DNA of 64,000 nucleotides from Terrimonas pollutisoli (GTDB lineage: Bacteria; Bacteroidota; Bacteroidia; Chitinophagales; Chitinophagaceae), in NCBI RefSeq assembly GCF_029360765.1, contig NZ_JARKNA010000002.1, forward strand, positions 493,334 through 557,333, in the 5' to 3' direction. The notes under the pieces were generated by a model. The model did not search any database. It was not told the origin of the DNA and saw only the letters and a program-made list of their open reading frames with translations. This document shows, piece by piece, positions 26,390-35,625 of the stretch. Every line of letters begins with the position of its first letter. The first letter of the stretch is position 1. The position numbers and the translations under genes were made by a program.

Positions 26390-26971
26390 ATGAGAAATGC
26401 CTGTATCAATACGGACACAGAGTTGTTGCTGCAATTGCAACAGCACGATGAACAAGCGCTGGCTATCCTGATGCGGGCACATTATCGTTCTTTGTATAAC
26501 TATGCCAGTCGTTTTATCCAGGACGAAGCGGTTATCAAAGACGCCATACAGGAAGTTTTTATCAGCCTTTGGCAACGTCGTGAATCCGCCTCCTCTATTT
26601 TATCATTGCCGTTTTATTTATTGGGTGCTGTGAAAAATAAAGTGCTGAAAACGTTGCAGCGGGATAACAGGAGAAGTGAAGCTCTTGTAGCGGATGTGCA
26701 ATATGAATTTGCATCAGAATTCCCGGTGGAAAAAAATATCATTGACAAACAATTGGCGGAAGAAAATGCACAACGTTTAAAGTCAGTGGTCTCCAACCTT
26801 TCGGCCCGCCAAAGAGAAATCATCTATCTTAAATTTTACCAGCAATTAGATCACGGCCAGATTGCAGCGTTGATGAACATCAGCCAGCAATCTGTTTATA
26901 ACCTGCTGCATGAAACCATCCAGAAACTAAAAAAGTGCTGGCAATCCGAGTTGTTGATGACGGTATCTTAA
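26390..26971 (+). CDS. ECF RNA polymerase sigma factor (FecI-like)
   Basis: The 193-residue protein has sigma70 region 2 (LYNYASRFIQDEAVIKDAIQEVFISLW across 2.1-2.4) and region 4.2 (LSARQREIIYLKFYQQLDHGQIAALMN). In Bacteroidota such sigma factors pair with a FecR-like anti-sigma factor and are activated by a SusC-like transporter carrying an STN domain; all three occur here in order. A pair of LacI-type sites 100-133 bp upstream suggests the sigma gene itself is under sugar control. Confidence 0.92.
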   Translation: MRNACINTDTELLLQLQQHDEQALAILMRAHYRSLYNYASRFIQDEAVIKDAIQEVFISLWQRRESASSILSLPFYLLGAVKNKVLKTLQRDNRRSEALVADVQYEFASEFPVEKNIIDKQLAEENAQRLKSVVSNLSARQREIIYLKFYQQLDHGQIAALMNISQQSVYNLLHETIQKLKKCWQSELLMTVS

Positions 26972-27024
26972 AATATTTCTTTCCCTGTTTTGTAATCTTT
27001 CTTTTCAGTGCATGATGTTTTTGT

Positions 27025-27036
27025 CAAACGTTTGCA
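27025..27036. promoter_or_regulatory. LacI-type operator candidate CAAACGTTTGCA
   Basis: One base from the 12-mer seen elsewhere; CAAACGTTTG is a perfect 10-bp palindrome with a CG centre. It lies 54 bp after the sigma gene and about 80 bp before the FecR gene. Confidence 0.55.
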
Positions 27037-27113
27037 CAATATTTTATAAAAACTTAATAAAGACCAGTAGTTTTTTTTGAAACCGGGTACTTATAAATGA
27101 GTAACTGACCGGA

Positions 27114-28208
27114 ATGAAAAATTATAAGCTTTACACAGTATCGGATTTTGTTCTTGACGAAGATTTTATTCAATGGGTATATACCGGCAGGAATGATCAG
27201 TCCTGGAATGCGTGGCTTATGCAAAACCCTGATAAAGCACTGACAGTAGCCGAAGCGAAACAAATAGTGCAATCATTAAAGTTAACGCCGGCATCCGTTT
27301 CAGAAAACGAGCTGGATGAAGAGGTTCATAAACTTTTAAACAATATTCACGCCGGGCAGGCTGTGGTGCGACCTATCAAGTCTTCAAAAAAATGGTGGTG
27401 GTTGGCAGCAGCAGTTGTTATCCTGGCAGGACTCGGCATTTGGAGTAGCAGCCTTATCAATAAAAAATCGGCGGCTGAAAAATTCAGCTATACGGAAGTA
27501 ATTCCCAGGCTTCAACTTATCGAACAGGTAAACACTTCGGCCAAATCGATCCACATTTTGTTACCCGACAGCAGCACGGTTGAACTGTCACCTCAAAGCA
27601 GGTTGAGCTATTCCAATGATTTTAAGGATTCCGCAAACAGGGATGTGTACCTATTGGGCGAAGCTTTTTTTAGTGTGACCAAAGATGCCAACAAACCTTT
27701 CCGTGTTTTTGCCAACGGGATTGTTACAAAAGTATTAGGCACCAGTTTTACCGTACGGTCATTTGAAAAAGAACAAGCCATAAAGGTCACTGTGAGAACG
27801 GGGAAAGTAAGAGTATATCCGCAAACGGAAGAGTCCGAAAAGACAGGGGGCAATGCCGTATACCCTGACGATATCTTACTCACACCCAACCAGGAGGCCA
27901 TCTTCGAAAAAGAGCAAAAGAAATTTCAAAAGAAAATATTGGAAAAGCCGGTGATTATTGATCCGGGTATTTCACTTCATTCCATGATCTATGAAGAAAC
28001 ACCTGTGATGAAGGTGTTAGAGGAGTTTAAAAAAGCCTATGGTATCAGCATCGTTTACGATGAAGATTCTTTAAGGACCTGCACTATTACCGCCGACCTC
28101 ACCGATGAGTCATTGTATTCAAGACTCGACCTGATCTGTAAAGCCATTGATGCCAACTATGAAATCATCAATTCTGAAGTTTTTATCCGGGCCAAAGGCT
28201 GCCGGTAA
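27114..28208 (+). CDS. FecR-type anti-sigma factor
   Basis: The 364-residue protein has a cytoplasmic N-terminal part, one transmembrane helix (WWWLAAAVVILAGLGIW, about residue 95), a periplasmic FecR domain (LLPDSSTVELSPQSRLSYSN, YLLGEAFFSVTKD, VLGTSFTVRSF) and a C-terminal DUF4974 domain (TPVMKVLEEFKKAYGISIVY). It would hold the upstream sigma factor inactive until the SusC STN domain signals. It sits between sigma and SusC in the usual order. Confidence 0.92.
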   Translation: MKNYKLYTVSDFVLDEDFIQWVYTGRNDQSWNAWLMQNPDKALTVAEAKQIVQSLKLTPASVSENELDEEVHKLLNNIHAGQAVVRPIKSSKKWWWLAAAVVILAGLGIWSSSLINKKSAAEKFSYTEVIPRLQLIEQVNTSAKSIHILLPDSSTVELSPQSRLSYSNDFKDSANRDVYLLGEAFFSVTKDANKPFRVFANGIVTKVLGTSFTVRSFEKEQAIKVTVRTGKVRVYPQTEESEKTGGNAVYPDDILLTPNQEAIFEKEQKKFQKKILEKPVIIDPGISLHSMIYEETPVMKVLEEFKKAYGISIVYDEDSLRTCTITADLTDESLYSRLDLICKAIDANYEIINSEVFIRAKGCR

Positions 28209-28286
28209 ATGACGAAACCAATTATTAACTCAAATAAAACTGCCATGAGAAATAGTAAAGAAAATAACAGTACCTGAAAAAGAAAA

Positions 28287-28313
28287 ACCGGCACTGCTGC
28301 GAACAGTACCGGT
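28287..28313 (+). promoter_or_regulatory. Leader hairpin between fecR and susC (locus 1)
   Basis: ACCGG-c-ACTG, 7-nt loop, CAGT-a-CCGGT, followed by CTTTAAA. It lies 90 bp before the susC ATG. The second locus has a hairpin of the same build at the same place (42875-42903). It may act as attenuator or processing site. Confidence 0.55.
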
Positions 28314-28402
28314 CTTTAAAGTCAGCCCCTGCTGCGAGTAGTAAACGAGCCGGAGGCCTTTCTTGTTCAACAATATTGTCAAACAAAAAACCTGATAAAG
28401 TT

Positions 28403-31400
28403 ATGCAAAAAAAACACCGCCTTCAGCGGTTCATCTGCACGTGTATGAGGATTGGGTTACTACCACTTGTATTGATTGCCGGCTTTGCCGGAATCTCTTA
28501 TGCCAACCCCGCGGGAGGGCAGGAAATACTTGAAAGAAGGATCACTCTTTCCGCCGACCAGGTAGAGGTCAAATCTATACTGGAACAAATAAGCCGTAAA
28601 GCGGATGTGAAATTTGTGTACAGTGCTCAAAAGATACCCGCACGCCAAATAGCATCCTGTTCGGCTGAGGATGAAAAATTGGGGGCGATTTTAAACCGCT
28701 TGCTCCTTCCTTTTAATGTAGTGTACGAAGTGAAGGGCAATAAGATCGTATTAAGAACGAAGCAGGAGGAGATAAAGGAAATAAGTAGTAATGGACTGGC
28801 TGTTGCAAATGAAACTCCTGTAAGTCAACGACCCATAACTGGTAAAATAACCGACGAAAATGGTCAGCCGCTTTCGGGGGTAAGTATAAAAATAAAAGGA
28901 GCCAGTGCCGGCACTTCTACAAATTCAGATGGCGAATTTTCATTGGACATTCCTGAAAATGCAACCCTTGTAGTTTCTTATGTGGGATATGAAACAAAAG
29001 AAGTAAAAGCCCAAAAACTCGAAACTATTGCTGTTAGGCTTTTGCCTGCGGCCAGCAATAAGTTGAATGAGGTAGTGGTGGTGGGCTATCAAAGACAATC
29101 ATTAAAAAAGACAACCAGTTCTGTACAGATTGTTTCCGGTAAGGCGATCGAAAACCTTCCTGCGCCGAGCTTTGATCAGCTTCTTCAGGGAAAAGTTTCA
29201 GGGATAAACATTCAAAATTTTACAGGTGAGCCTGGCGTAAGGAACACATTTACTATTCGGGGCAACTCCACCATTGCTACCGATCTTAATGCGGATGGGC
29301 TTGATGAAGCCAGAACGATGAGCACGCCTTTATATGTAATTGATGGCATCCCTGTATCAGTTACCGACCTGGAAGGAATCGGGTCAACAGGAAATAACTT
29401 CCTAGCTGGTATTAATGTAAATGATATAGAAAGCCTCACCGTACAAAAAGATGCTGCTGCTACTGCTGTATGGGGATCCCGGGGTGCCAATGGTGTTGTG
29501 GTAATTAAAACTAAAAGAGGACGTTCCAAAACTCCTGAAGTAAGAGCATCATATTATAGAGGACTTACCGAAAAGCCCAAATTATTGCCCACTACTATTG
29601 GTGCGGAAGAGCGTCGTCAGAAAATGGACCTGATAAATGAGTATTCTACTTATGCGCAAATGGGAAGCCTTCCTCAAATATTGACTGATAGCCTAAATCC
29701 TGCTTTTAATAATGCTACTGACTGGCAGGATCTTTTTTATCAATCAGGCAAAATCGATAATATCGATTTGAATGTTTCATCAGGAACCGAAACAGTAAAC
29801 TACAGGCTGGGGGCTAACTACTATGACGAGAGCGGCATTGTTAGGAATACAGGGTTCAAAAGATTTTCATTGCGTGGCAATTTTGATTTTAAAATAAATT
29901 CAAAACTGAATGTCAATCTGAACGTATCTGCTTCAAGACTGGATAGAAAAAGAGGATTGGGCCGTGGCAGAAATGAGATTTTACCCATCAATGTGGGCCA
30001 GATGCCCGCATCATTCTATGCGATAAGCGATGATGATAAATCATTTTATCATGGTCAGTTTGATAAATTAAAGGATAAAAACCAATCAGACCTGATCTCA
30101 CTTTCCGTCCAAACCAATTATAGAATATTACCTGCATTGGATTATAGTTTCCAGGGTTCTTATTCAAAAACAAATGACAAGCGGGAACGTTTCCAGCCAT
30201 CAACCCTTGATGCAGGTGGTGTATCCTTTGCAGAAAACAGAAATGGGAATTTTGAAAGTTATTACCTGGCCAATGTGCTTAGCTATGCAAAATCATTGGG
30301 CGACAACGTGCATAATTTTGGCCTTGTCGGCACTCAAAGCTTCCAGCTTGATCAGCGTTCGGGTGGTATTGTCGGTGGTTATAATATTCCGGATGATAAT
30401 ATCCAGGTAGTTTCCGGTGTGCCACAGCAGGATTTGTTTGGAAGATCTTATATACAAAAATCCGGGTTGTTCTCTTTTGTGGGCCAGTTTTCCTATGATT
30501 ATAAGCAGAAATATATTTTGAACTTATCCATGCGGGGAGATGCTTCTTCAAGGTTTGGTGCGAATACCAAATGGGGGTATTTCCCTTCAGTATCCCTAGC
30601 CTATGTGGTTTCCGATGAAAAATTCATGGATAAGATCGGTTGGATAAATCTATTTAAATTAAGAGGTAGTTATGGATTGACAGGAACTATGCCTGACAAC
30701 TTTTATGCACCTTTTAATGTGTGGGACCTGGCTCAGGGTACTTATAATGGAATAGTAAGAGCTACTCCATCTTTTGATAACCCTTTGACCCAGCCTGATC
30801 TTACCTGGAATAAATCAGACCAGCTAAACGTCGGAGCAGATCTGAATATGTTTGATAATCGTATCAATCTTTCTGTTGATCTTTATCGCAGGTATAACTC
30901 AAATCCTATACTCTCCTTTCCTTTTCCATTCTTCACAGGATACACGCAAGCTACTTATAATGCGCCGGTTAAGATCTTGAATGAAGGGGTTGATATACAA
31001 TTGCAAACAAGAAATCTTGCCAAAAGCAGTCCTTTACAATGGACCACTAATTTTAACATCGGTTATAATAAAAACAGGATAGCTGCGCTGCCCAACGGCA
31101 ACCGTTCATTTTACAGGGATTCCTGGGGTTATAACCAATCTTTGGTGTATTCCGTAGGTGCTCCTATTTATGGCTGGGCGCAAATGTTGTACACCGGCGT
31201 ATATAACAGGTTAAGCGATGTCCCTGTTAATCCCTATACAGGGCAGCGCCTCAGTTATTTCAAAAAGAATTATCCTGTAAGCGCTGGTTATCCAATGTGG
31301 ACCGATGTGAATAATGATTGGGATGTCTGGAGTGATGAAGACCGTGGTGAACAGTATGGCGACCTGGTACCAACAGGAGATCCTAATCCTAAATTTACAG

Positions 31401-31942
31401 GGGGCATCTATAATGAGTTTACCTATGGTAATTTCTCTTTGGGTGTACAATGTATTTTCACCTTGGGACGTGATATCATTAATACATTTGATGCAAACCA
31501 GTTTGCTGGTGTTTGGAATTTCAGTGATAACGGTACGTTGCAGGATGTGGCAAGATTCCGTCTTCCTGATCTTTCAGAAAGAGATTACTGGACGCCTGGT
31601 AAAGCAGACCCTGCAAAAAATCCTGGTTATGCTGCCAACTTTCCCAGCTTAAGCCCCTTTGGTCCTAACTATTACCAGTTTCTTCCTTTCTCTACCATGT
31701 GGAATGAGAATGGAAATTATTTCAAAATCCGCAACATAAGTTTGGGTTACCAGGTGCCGGAAAAAATATTAAGCAGGGTGGGTATTAAAAGAGCAAGATT
31801 ATACAGCATCATAGATAATATATATGTTTTTCAAAAAGCCAATGTACCGGACGCAGAATTAGTAAGTCCACAGGGAGAGTATCGCGGTGGTTCTTATCCG
31901 CTGCCACGCAAATACACATTAGGACTGGAAGTCACTTTTTAA
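28403..31942 (+). CDS. SusC/RagA TonB-dependent transporter with STN domain
   Basis: The track start (28376) is a TTG; the ATG at 28403 (MQKKHRLQ) gives 1,179 residues. Order: signal peptide, STN domain (RITLSADQVEVKSILEQI, about 50-115), carboxypeptidase-D-like domain (GKITDENGQPLSGVSIKIKG), plug (VVVVGYQRQSLKK, LLQGKVSGINI, WGSRGANGVVVIKTKRG) and a long outer-membrane barrel ending PRKYTLGLEVTF. The STN domain marks a signalling transporter that works with the upstream sigma/FecR pair. It imports glycan oligomers together with the SusD lipoprotein encoded 24 bp downstream. Confidence 0.95.
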   Translation: MQKKHRLQRFICTCMRIGLLPLVLIAGFAGISYANPAGGQEILERRITLSADQVEVKSILEQISRKADVKFVYSAQKIPARQIASCSAEDEKLGAILNRLLLPFNVVYEVKGNKIVLRTKQEEIKEISSNGLAVANETPVSQRPITGKITDENGQPLSGVSIKIKGASAGTSTNSDGEFSLDIPENATLVVSYVGYETKEVKAQKLETIAVRLLPAASNKLNEVVVVGYQRQSLKKTTSSVQIVSGKAIENLPAPSFDQLLQGKVSGINIQNFTGEPGVRNTFTIRGNSTIATDLNADGLDEARTMSTPLYVIDGIPVSVTDLEGIGSTGNNFLAGINVNDIESLTVQKDAAATAVWGSRGANGVVVIKTKRGRSKTPEVRASYYRGLTEKPKLLPTTIGAEERRQKMDLINEYSTYAQMGSLPQILTDSLNPAFNNATDWQDLFYQSGKIDNIDLNVSSGTETVNYRLGANYYDESGIVRNTGFKRFSLRGNFDFKINSKLNVNLNVSASRLDRKRGLGRGRNEILPINVGQMPASFYAISDDDKSFYHGQFDKLKDKNQSDLISLSVQTNYRILPALDYSFQGSYSKTNDKRERFQPSTLDAGGVSFAENRNGNFESYYLANVLSYAKSLGDNVHNFGLVGTQSFQLDQRSGGIVGGYNIPDDNIQVVSGVPQQDLFGRSYIQKSGLFSFVGQFSYDYKQKYILNLSMRGDASSRFGANTKWGYFPSVSLAYVVSDEKFMDKIGWINLFKLRGSYGLTGTMPDNFYAPFNVWDLAQGTYNGIVRATPSFDNPLTQPDLTWNKSDQLNVGADLNMFDNRINLSVDLYRRYNSNPILSFPFPFFTGYTQATYNAPVKILNEGVDIQLQTRNLAKSSPLQWTTNFNIGYNKNRIAALPNGNRSFYRDSWGYNQSLVYSVGAPIYGWAQMLYTGVYNRLSDVPVNPYTGQRLSYFKKNYPVSAGYPMWTDVNNDWDVWSDEDRGEQYGDLVPTGDPNPKFTGGIYNEFTYGNFSLGVQCIFTLGRDIINTFDANQFAGVWNFSDNGTLQDVARFRLPDLSERDYWTPGKADPAKNPGYAANFPSLSPFGPNYYQFLPFSTMWNENGNYFKIRNISLGYQVPEKILSRVGIKRARLYSIIDNIYVFQKANVPDAELVSPQGEYRGGSYPLPRKYTLGLEVTF

Positions 31943-31966
31943 AAACATCATTCTAATTAATAAGCT

Positions 31967-33436
31967 ATGAACTATACTAAAATATCAAAACTTGCAGTCT
32001 GCACTTTGCTTGTTATAGCAACAGGTTTTAGCTCCTGCAAAAAATACATTAACCTGTCGCCGGAAGATGCTACCTATGACCAGGTGTTTTGGCAGACCGG
32101 CGCCAATGTAGAAAAAGCTGTTTCGGGAGCCTATGGCCTGTTAAGAGATGCGCTCAAAGATTCCCGCAGCCATTTTATTTTTGGCGACTTTACGACCGAT
32201 GAGTTTGTAAGAGGGAGTGATTATTGGAACTATGCTGATCTGTCCTTTGATGGTAGAAATCATTTCAGCTATGCACCTTATCTTGAAGGCTCCGTTTGGG
32301 ACTGGACCCGCTTTTACGGCTTGATTAATCAATGCCATTTGATTGTAGAGAATACACCAAAAATAGCTGATGCAAAATTTGGGGGTGGCAAAGAAGCCAA
32401 AAATCAATTATTAGGAGAAGGGCATTTTTTGAGGGCTTATGCTTATTTCTATATGACAAGGGTATGGGGCGATCCGGTGTTGACCAAAGAATCGTTGAAA
32501 GACCCGCTAAATATTCAACCTCAAGCCCGGTCGACGGAAACAGAAGTGCTTGATTATTGTATTGAAGACCTTTTAAAAGCTGCCGATCTGATGGGCCTTA
32601 ATCATGAAAGGATTAGAGCCGATAAAGGTGCTGCCTGGGCTCTGCTGGCTCATGTATATGCCTGGAAACATGATTATGCCAATGCAAAGAAGTATTGCGA
32701 TAAAGTGATTACCGAAGGTGGTTATTCGCTAGAGCCAATTGATAATTATGGAGACATTTGGAAAGGTAGCAGCAATGAAAGCATTTTTGAATTGTTCATG
32801 CAATATGACCAGGTAAGTAATGAAGCAAGTTCCGGGTTTTTTAATGCTTTCTTATACGAACCTATTGTTAAGAAAGGCATCAACACCGCCTGGGCTGTAA
32901 ACAATGATTACTCAAATCCTTTATTTGGCACAGGGCAGGATGATCGTCCTGGTAAAATATTTACCGCAGGACAGGGAACCAACAAGCTGATGCTTATTAA
33001 GTACGCAAACATCAACTACTATGATCCCAACAGGCCTAATACTTATGTGGTAGACAATAATCTTGTTTTATTACGTCTGGCAGATATTCATCTGCTGAAA
33101 GCAGAAGCAAGTGTGAAATTGAATGATGAAAGCACAGCGAGAGATGAAGTTAATATTATTCGCCAGAGAGCAAATGCCAGCCTGCTTCTCCCCGCAGATG
33201 TTTGCAATATGGATACGGTTTTAAATGAGAGAAGAAAAGAGTTATATGGAGAAGGTTGTATTTTCTATGATAACATCAGGATGATACTGACGAACCCTGA
33301 CTACGCCAATCAATTGCCCGATCCTTATAGCGCTGAAAGGGTAGCGAAAAAGGGTTATTACTGGCCGTTGAGTATGAGAAGCCTGCTTCCACAAGACCAA
33401 TTGCTTACTCAAAACGAATGGTGGAAAAATCATTAA
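31967..33436 (+). CDS. SusD/RagB glycan-binding lipoprotein
   Basis: The 489-residue protein has a lipobox (GFSSC) and then CKKYINLSPEDATYD, the usual SusD beginning. Helical TPR-like segments (FLRAYAYFYMTRVWGD) and a C-terminal RRKELYGEGCIFYDNIR and LTQNEWW give a complete SusD architecture. It caps the SusC barrel at the cell surface. It is followed by two copies of a structured intercistronic element before the fasciclin gene. Confidence 0.94.
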   Translation: MNYTKISKLAVCTLLVIATGFSSCKKYINLSPEDATYDQVFWQTGANVEKAVSGAYGLLRDALKDSRSHFIFGDFTTDEFVRGSDYWNYADLSFDGRNHFSYAPYLEGSVWDWTRFYGLINQCHLIVENTPKIADAKFGGGKEAKNQLLGEGHFLRAYAYFYMTRVWGDPVLTKESLKDPLNIQPQARSTETEVLDYCIEDLLKAADLMGLNHERIRADKGAAWALLAHVYAWKHDYANAKKYCDKVITEGGYSLEPIDNYGDIWKGSSNESIFELFMQYDQVSNEASSGFFNAFLYEPIVKKGINTAWAVNNDYSNPLFGTGQDDRPGKIFTAGQGTNKLMLIKYANINYYDPNRPNTYVVDNNLVLLRLADIHLLKAEASVKLNDESTARDEVNIIRQRANASLLLPADVCNMDTVLNERRKELYGEGCIFYDNIRMILTNPDYANQLPDPYSAERVAKKGYYWPLSMRSLLPQDQLLTQNEWWKNH

Positions 33437-33453
33437 TCTCAAAGAAACTCATA

Positions 33454-33553
33454 ATGAAATGCGTCATGAAATTTTCCGGGTAAATCATTCCCAATCACTG
33501 ATAAAAATTTTGTGGCAAATTCCATCTGATCAAAAATTTAAAAAAATATACAG
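33454..33553 (+). ncRNA. Intercistronic structured element, copy A
   Basis: It starts ATGAAATGCGTC and ends AAAAAAATATACAG. It has inner arms AAATTTT (33469-33475) and AAAATTT (33504-33510), and the shared core GGCaAATTCCATcTG. Outer pairs AAATG/CATCT and GTC/GGC contain one mismatch and one wobble. Copy B follows directly. Confidence 0.55.
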
Positions 33554-33641
33554 ATGAAATGAGCCATGATAATGCTTATCACCAACCGGGATGATTATTT
33601 GGCGAATTCCATTTGGCCAAAAAACAATAAAAAATAAACAA
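33554..33641 (+). ncRNA. Intercistronic structured element, copy B
   Basis: It starts ATGAAATGAGCC, contains GGCGAATTCCATTTGGCC (shared exactly with copy C) and ends in an A-rich stretch directly before the fasciclin ATG. Outer pairs AAATG/CATTT and GCC/GGC are perfect; inner arms are ATAAT/ATTAT. The first nine bases ATGAAATGA form a two-codon mini-ORF. Confidence 0.6.
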
Positions 33642-34349
33642 ATGAAAAAGATATTATCAGGTCTTATGGCTGTCATGATGGTTGCCTTGGTTCTGTTTTC
33701 CTGTAAAAAAAGGGACGACTATTTAACTGGCGGCAGCAGGCATAGTGCAAAATTTAACGTTACTACCTACGACTTTCTGAAAGGGCAGGCCAGTGGCCTC
33801 TTTGATACTTTACTTTTGTTGGTAGATAAAACCGGGTTAAAAGATAAACTTAATCAGCAAGGAGTGAGTTTTTTTGCTCCCACTGACTATGCAATCAATA
33901 ACTACCTGAACCAAAGGGCTCTCCAGGAGCAAAACATTGATCCGAAAAGAAAATGGACATTGGATTCAATGATCAAATATGAATTGCCAAAATTCACAGA
34001 TTCATTAGATACCTATATTGTAGGTCAAACATTGGATTATAATAATCTCACCAATAATGGAGCTATTTATCCCACAAAAAAGGCCGGGACAGAAGCCGTT
34101 GTATCATATGAAGAGATCACACCTGATAATTCCGAGTATATTAGGTTGGGAGGAAATCCAAATGTATCCAGCAACCCCCGGCTTATTTACTACACTTTTT
34201 TAAAAGGGCCTTTAACCCCACCCGTTATTGCATCTGAAATAACTCCTGCCGGGGGCACCAGGGTAAGAGTACAAACATCAGGTATTCAAACTAACACAGG
34301 GATGGTTCATGTTTTGATTAATCAGCATATCCTGTTCTTCAGACAATAA
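33642..34349 (+). CDS. Fasciclin (FAS1) domain lipoprotein
   Basis: The track start at 33591 lies inside the repeated leader element; the ATG at 33642 (MKKILSGLMAVMM) gives a signal peptide with lipobox LFSC and 235 residues. One FAS1 domain is visible: FDTLLLLVDKTGLKDKL, VSFFAPTDYAINNYL, and a late MVHVLINQHILFF. FAS1 lipoproteins with SusC/SusD are thought to be surface adhesins or glycan-binding partners. It is in the operon of SusC and SusD. Confidence 0.85.
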   Translation: MKKILSGLMAVMMVALVLFSCKKRDDYLTGGSRHSAKFNVTTYDFLKGQASGLFDTLLLLVDKTGLKDKLNQQGVSFFAPTDYAINNYLNQRALQEQNIDPKRKWTLDSMIKYELPKFTDSLDTYIVGQTLDYNNLTNNGAIYPTKKAGTEAVVSYEEITPDNSEYIRLGGNPNVSSNPRLIYYTFLKGPLTPPVIASEITPAGGTRVRVQTSGIQTNTGMVHVLINQHILFFRQ

Positions 34350-34370
34350 TCAAACTATAAATTAACAGAA

Positions 34371-35384
34371 ATGAAACGCATATATCTCATAAGAACATTG
34401 CTGGCAGTTGCCTGTGTACTATCGCTGGGCGCCTGCAAAAAACTTCCGGATGGCTTTCTAAGCCCCATAATCCGCTATGAGGAAGATCCGATATTGATTG
34501 CCAAGGGAAGGGTTTATGTTAGCTCGGCCTTAAACTTCGATGGCTCCAGCAAACCTGCAAAAATTAAGCTATTGCATGTTTATAATAAAACTACCGGCCA
34601 GAATGTAGATGACCTGTTTTTTAAAAAAGATACAATCAAGGTATGGACGGCTTTATATGATCCTAAGACAGATACCACACTGGAAAAGATAGCGGCCAAG
34701 CAAACCGACGCGGTTGTGCCTCCTATTATTATAAACGAAAGCAGCGGACAATTGGAGGCAAATTTTCAGACTTTATATATTCCATCCGGAGATTACTCAT
34801 TTGACCTGGAGATATCAAATGGCGCAGGCAGTAAAGTGTATGAAAAGATAGGGAACTTTACCTTGTTAGATAAAAGACCTTTTGAAGCTCATCCTGAGAT
34901 AGGAACGCCTTATATACGTATGATAAAAGTAGGTAATGAAGGCCTCGGCGCTAACCTTACAAAACCTGAAGAAGTAGAAGTAGATATTCAACGTACTGGC
35001 GATGCTCCCAATAAAGTGATCGTAAAAATGGTAGACAAAAATGGTATACCATTTAGCCCACAAGGAGGAGAAATAGAAAGAAGGCCCAATACAGGCAATA
35101 ACCCTACCCCGCCTTTTTTGCAGACCCTTCAGGATTATTCACTGAAATCTGAATTATTCAGCGACAGAATGGAGTTTACATATGGAACGATCCCTTTTCC
35201 ATTGGCCTCCCTGGGAAATGGTTACAATATCTACTACAGGATACCCACCCAATTTTTTTCTCATGATAACCAGGCCTCTTATCCTGATGGGCAATGGAGC
35301 GCTAATCCAAGATTTGTTTTCAGAGCATATGTACCCGGCACTTATGTTATTACATTTAAGGCAAAAGTTTTGACACATAAATAA
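34371..35384 (+). CDS. Surface lipoprotein, DUF5007-like
   Basis: The 337-residue protein has a lipobox (LGAC) followed by KKLPDGFLSPIIRYEEDP. From memory this N-terminus and its position after a fasciclin lipoprotein match DUF5007, but the assignment is uncertain. The rest is predicted beta-rich (about two Ig-like modules), typical of surface glycan-binding proteins. It begins 21 bp after the FAS1 gene and is followed by a clear terminator, so it is the last gene of the operon. Confidence 0.65.
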   Translation: MKRIYLIRTLLAVACVLSLGACKKLPDGFLSPIIRYEEDPILIAKGRVYVSSALNFDGSSKPAKIKLLHVYNKTTGQNVDDLFFKKDTIKVWTALYDPKTDTTLEKIAAKQTDAVVPPIIINESSGQLEANFQTLYIPSGDYSFDLEISNGAGSKVYEKIGNFTLLDKRPFEAHPEIGTPYIRMIKVGNEGLGANLTKPEEVEVDIQRTGDAPNKVIVKMVDKNGIPFSPQGGEIERRPNTGNNPTPPFLQTLQDYSLKSELFSDRMEFTYGTIPFPLASLGNGYNIYYRIPTQFFSHDNQASYPDGQWSANPRFVFRAYVPGTYVITFKAKVLTHK

Positions 35385-35438
35385 CCTGCCCTTTATAATC
35401 TTTCTCTAAGCAGTCGTTTTGCATTAGCAGGCAAAACC

Positions 35439-35470
35439 AAAAGAACCGGCTACGGCCGGTTTCTTTTATT
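35439..35470 (+). terminator. Rho-independent terminator of the first SusCD operon
   Basis: AAAAGAACCGGC, loop TACG, GCCGGTTTCTTTT: GC-rich stem with one bulged T and A/T-rich flanks, so it can act in both directions. It follows the DUF5007-like gene by 54 bp. Confidence 0.8.
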
Positions 35471-35541
35471 GTAGCAATTATATTGATAAATTATTTATGG
35501 AATGGGTTCCCGCTAGTCACTCATTGCTGGTGATTTTTGGG

Positions 35542-35553
35542 CAACCGTTTGCA
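35542..35553. promoter_or_regulatory. LacI-type operator candidate CAACCGTTTGCA
   Basis: An exact copy of the 12-mer at 23070 and 26279, 72 bp before the sulfatase ATG. A TTG at 35556-35558, 19 nt from TAATTT, is a weak promoter candidate directly next to the site. Confidence 0.6.
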
Positions 35554-35625
35554 TGTTGCAACAGCGAATTATTGTTTTAATTTCATCACCAATACGAAAA
35601 AAATTAATTGGGTTTCGGTATCTAC

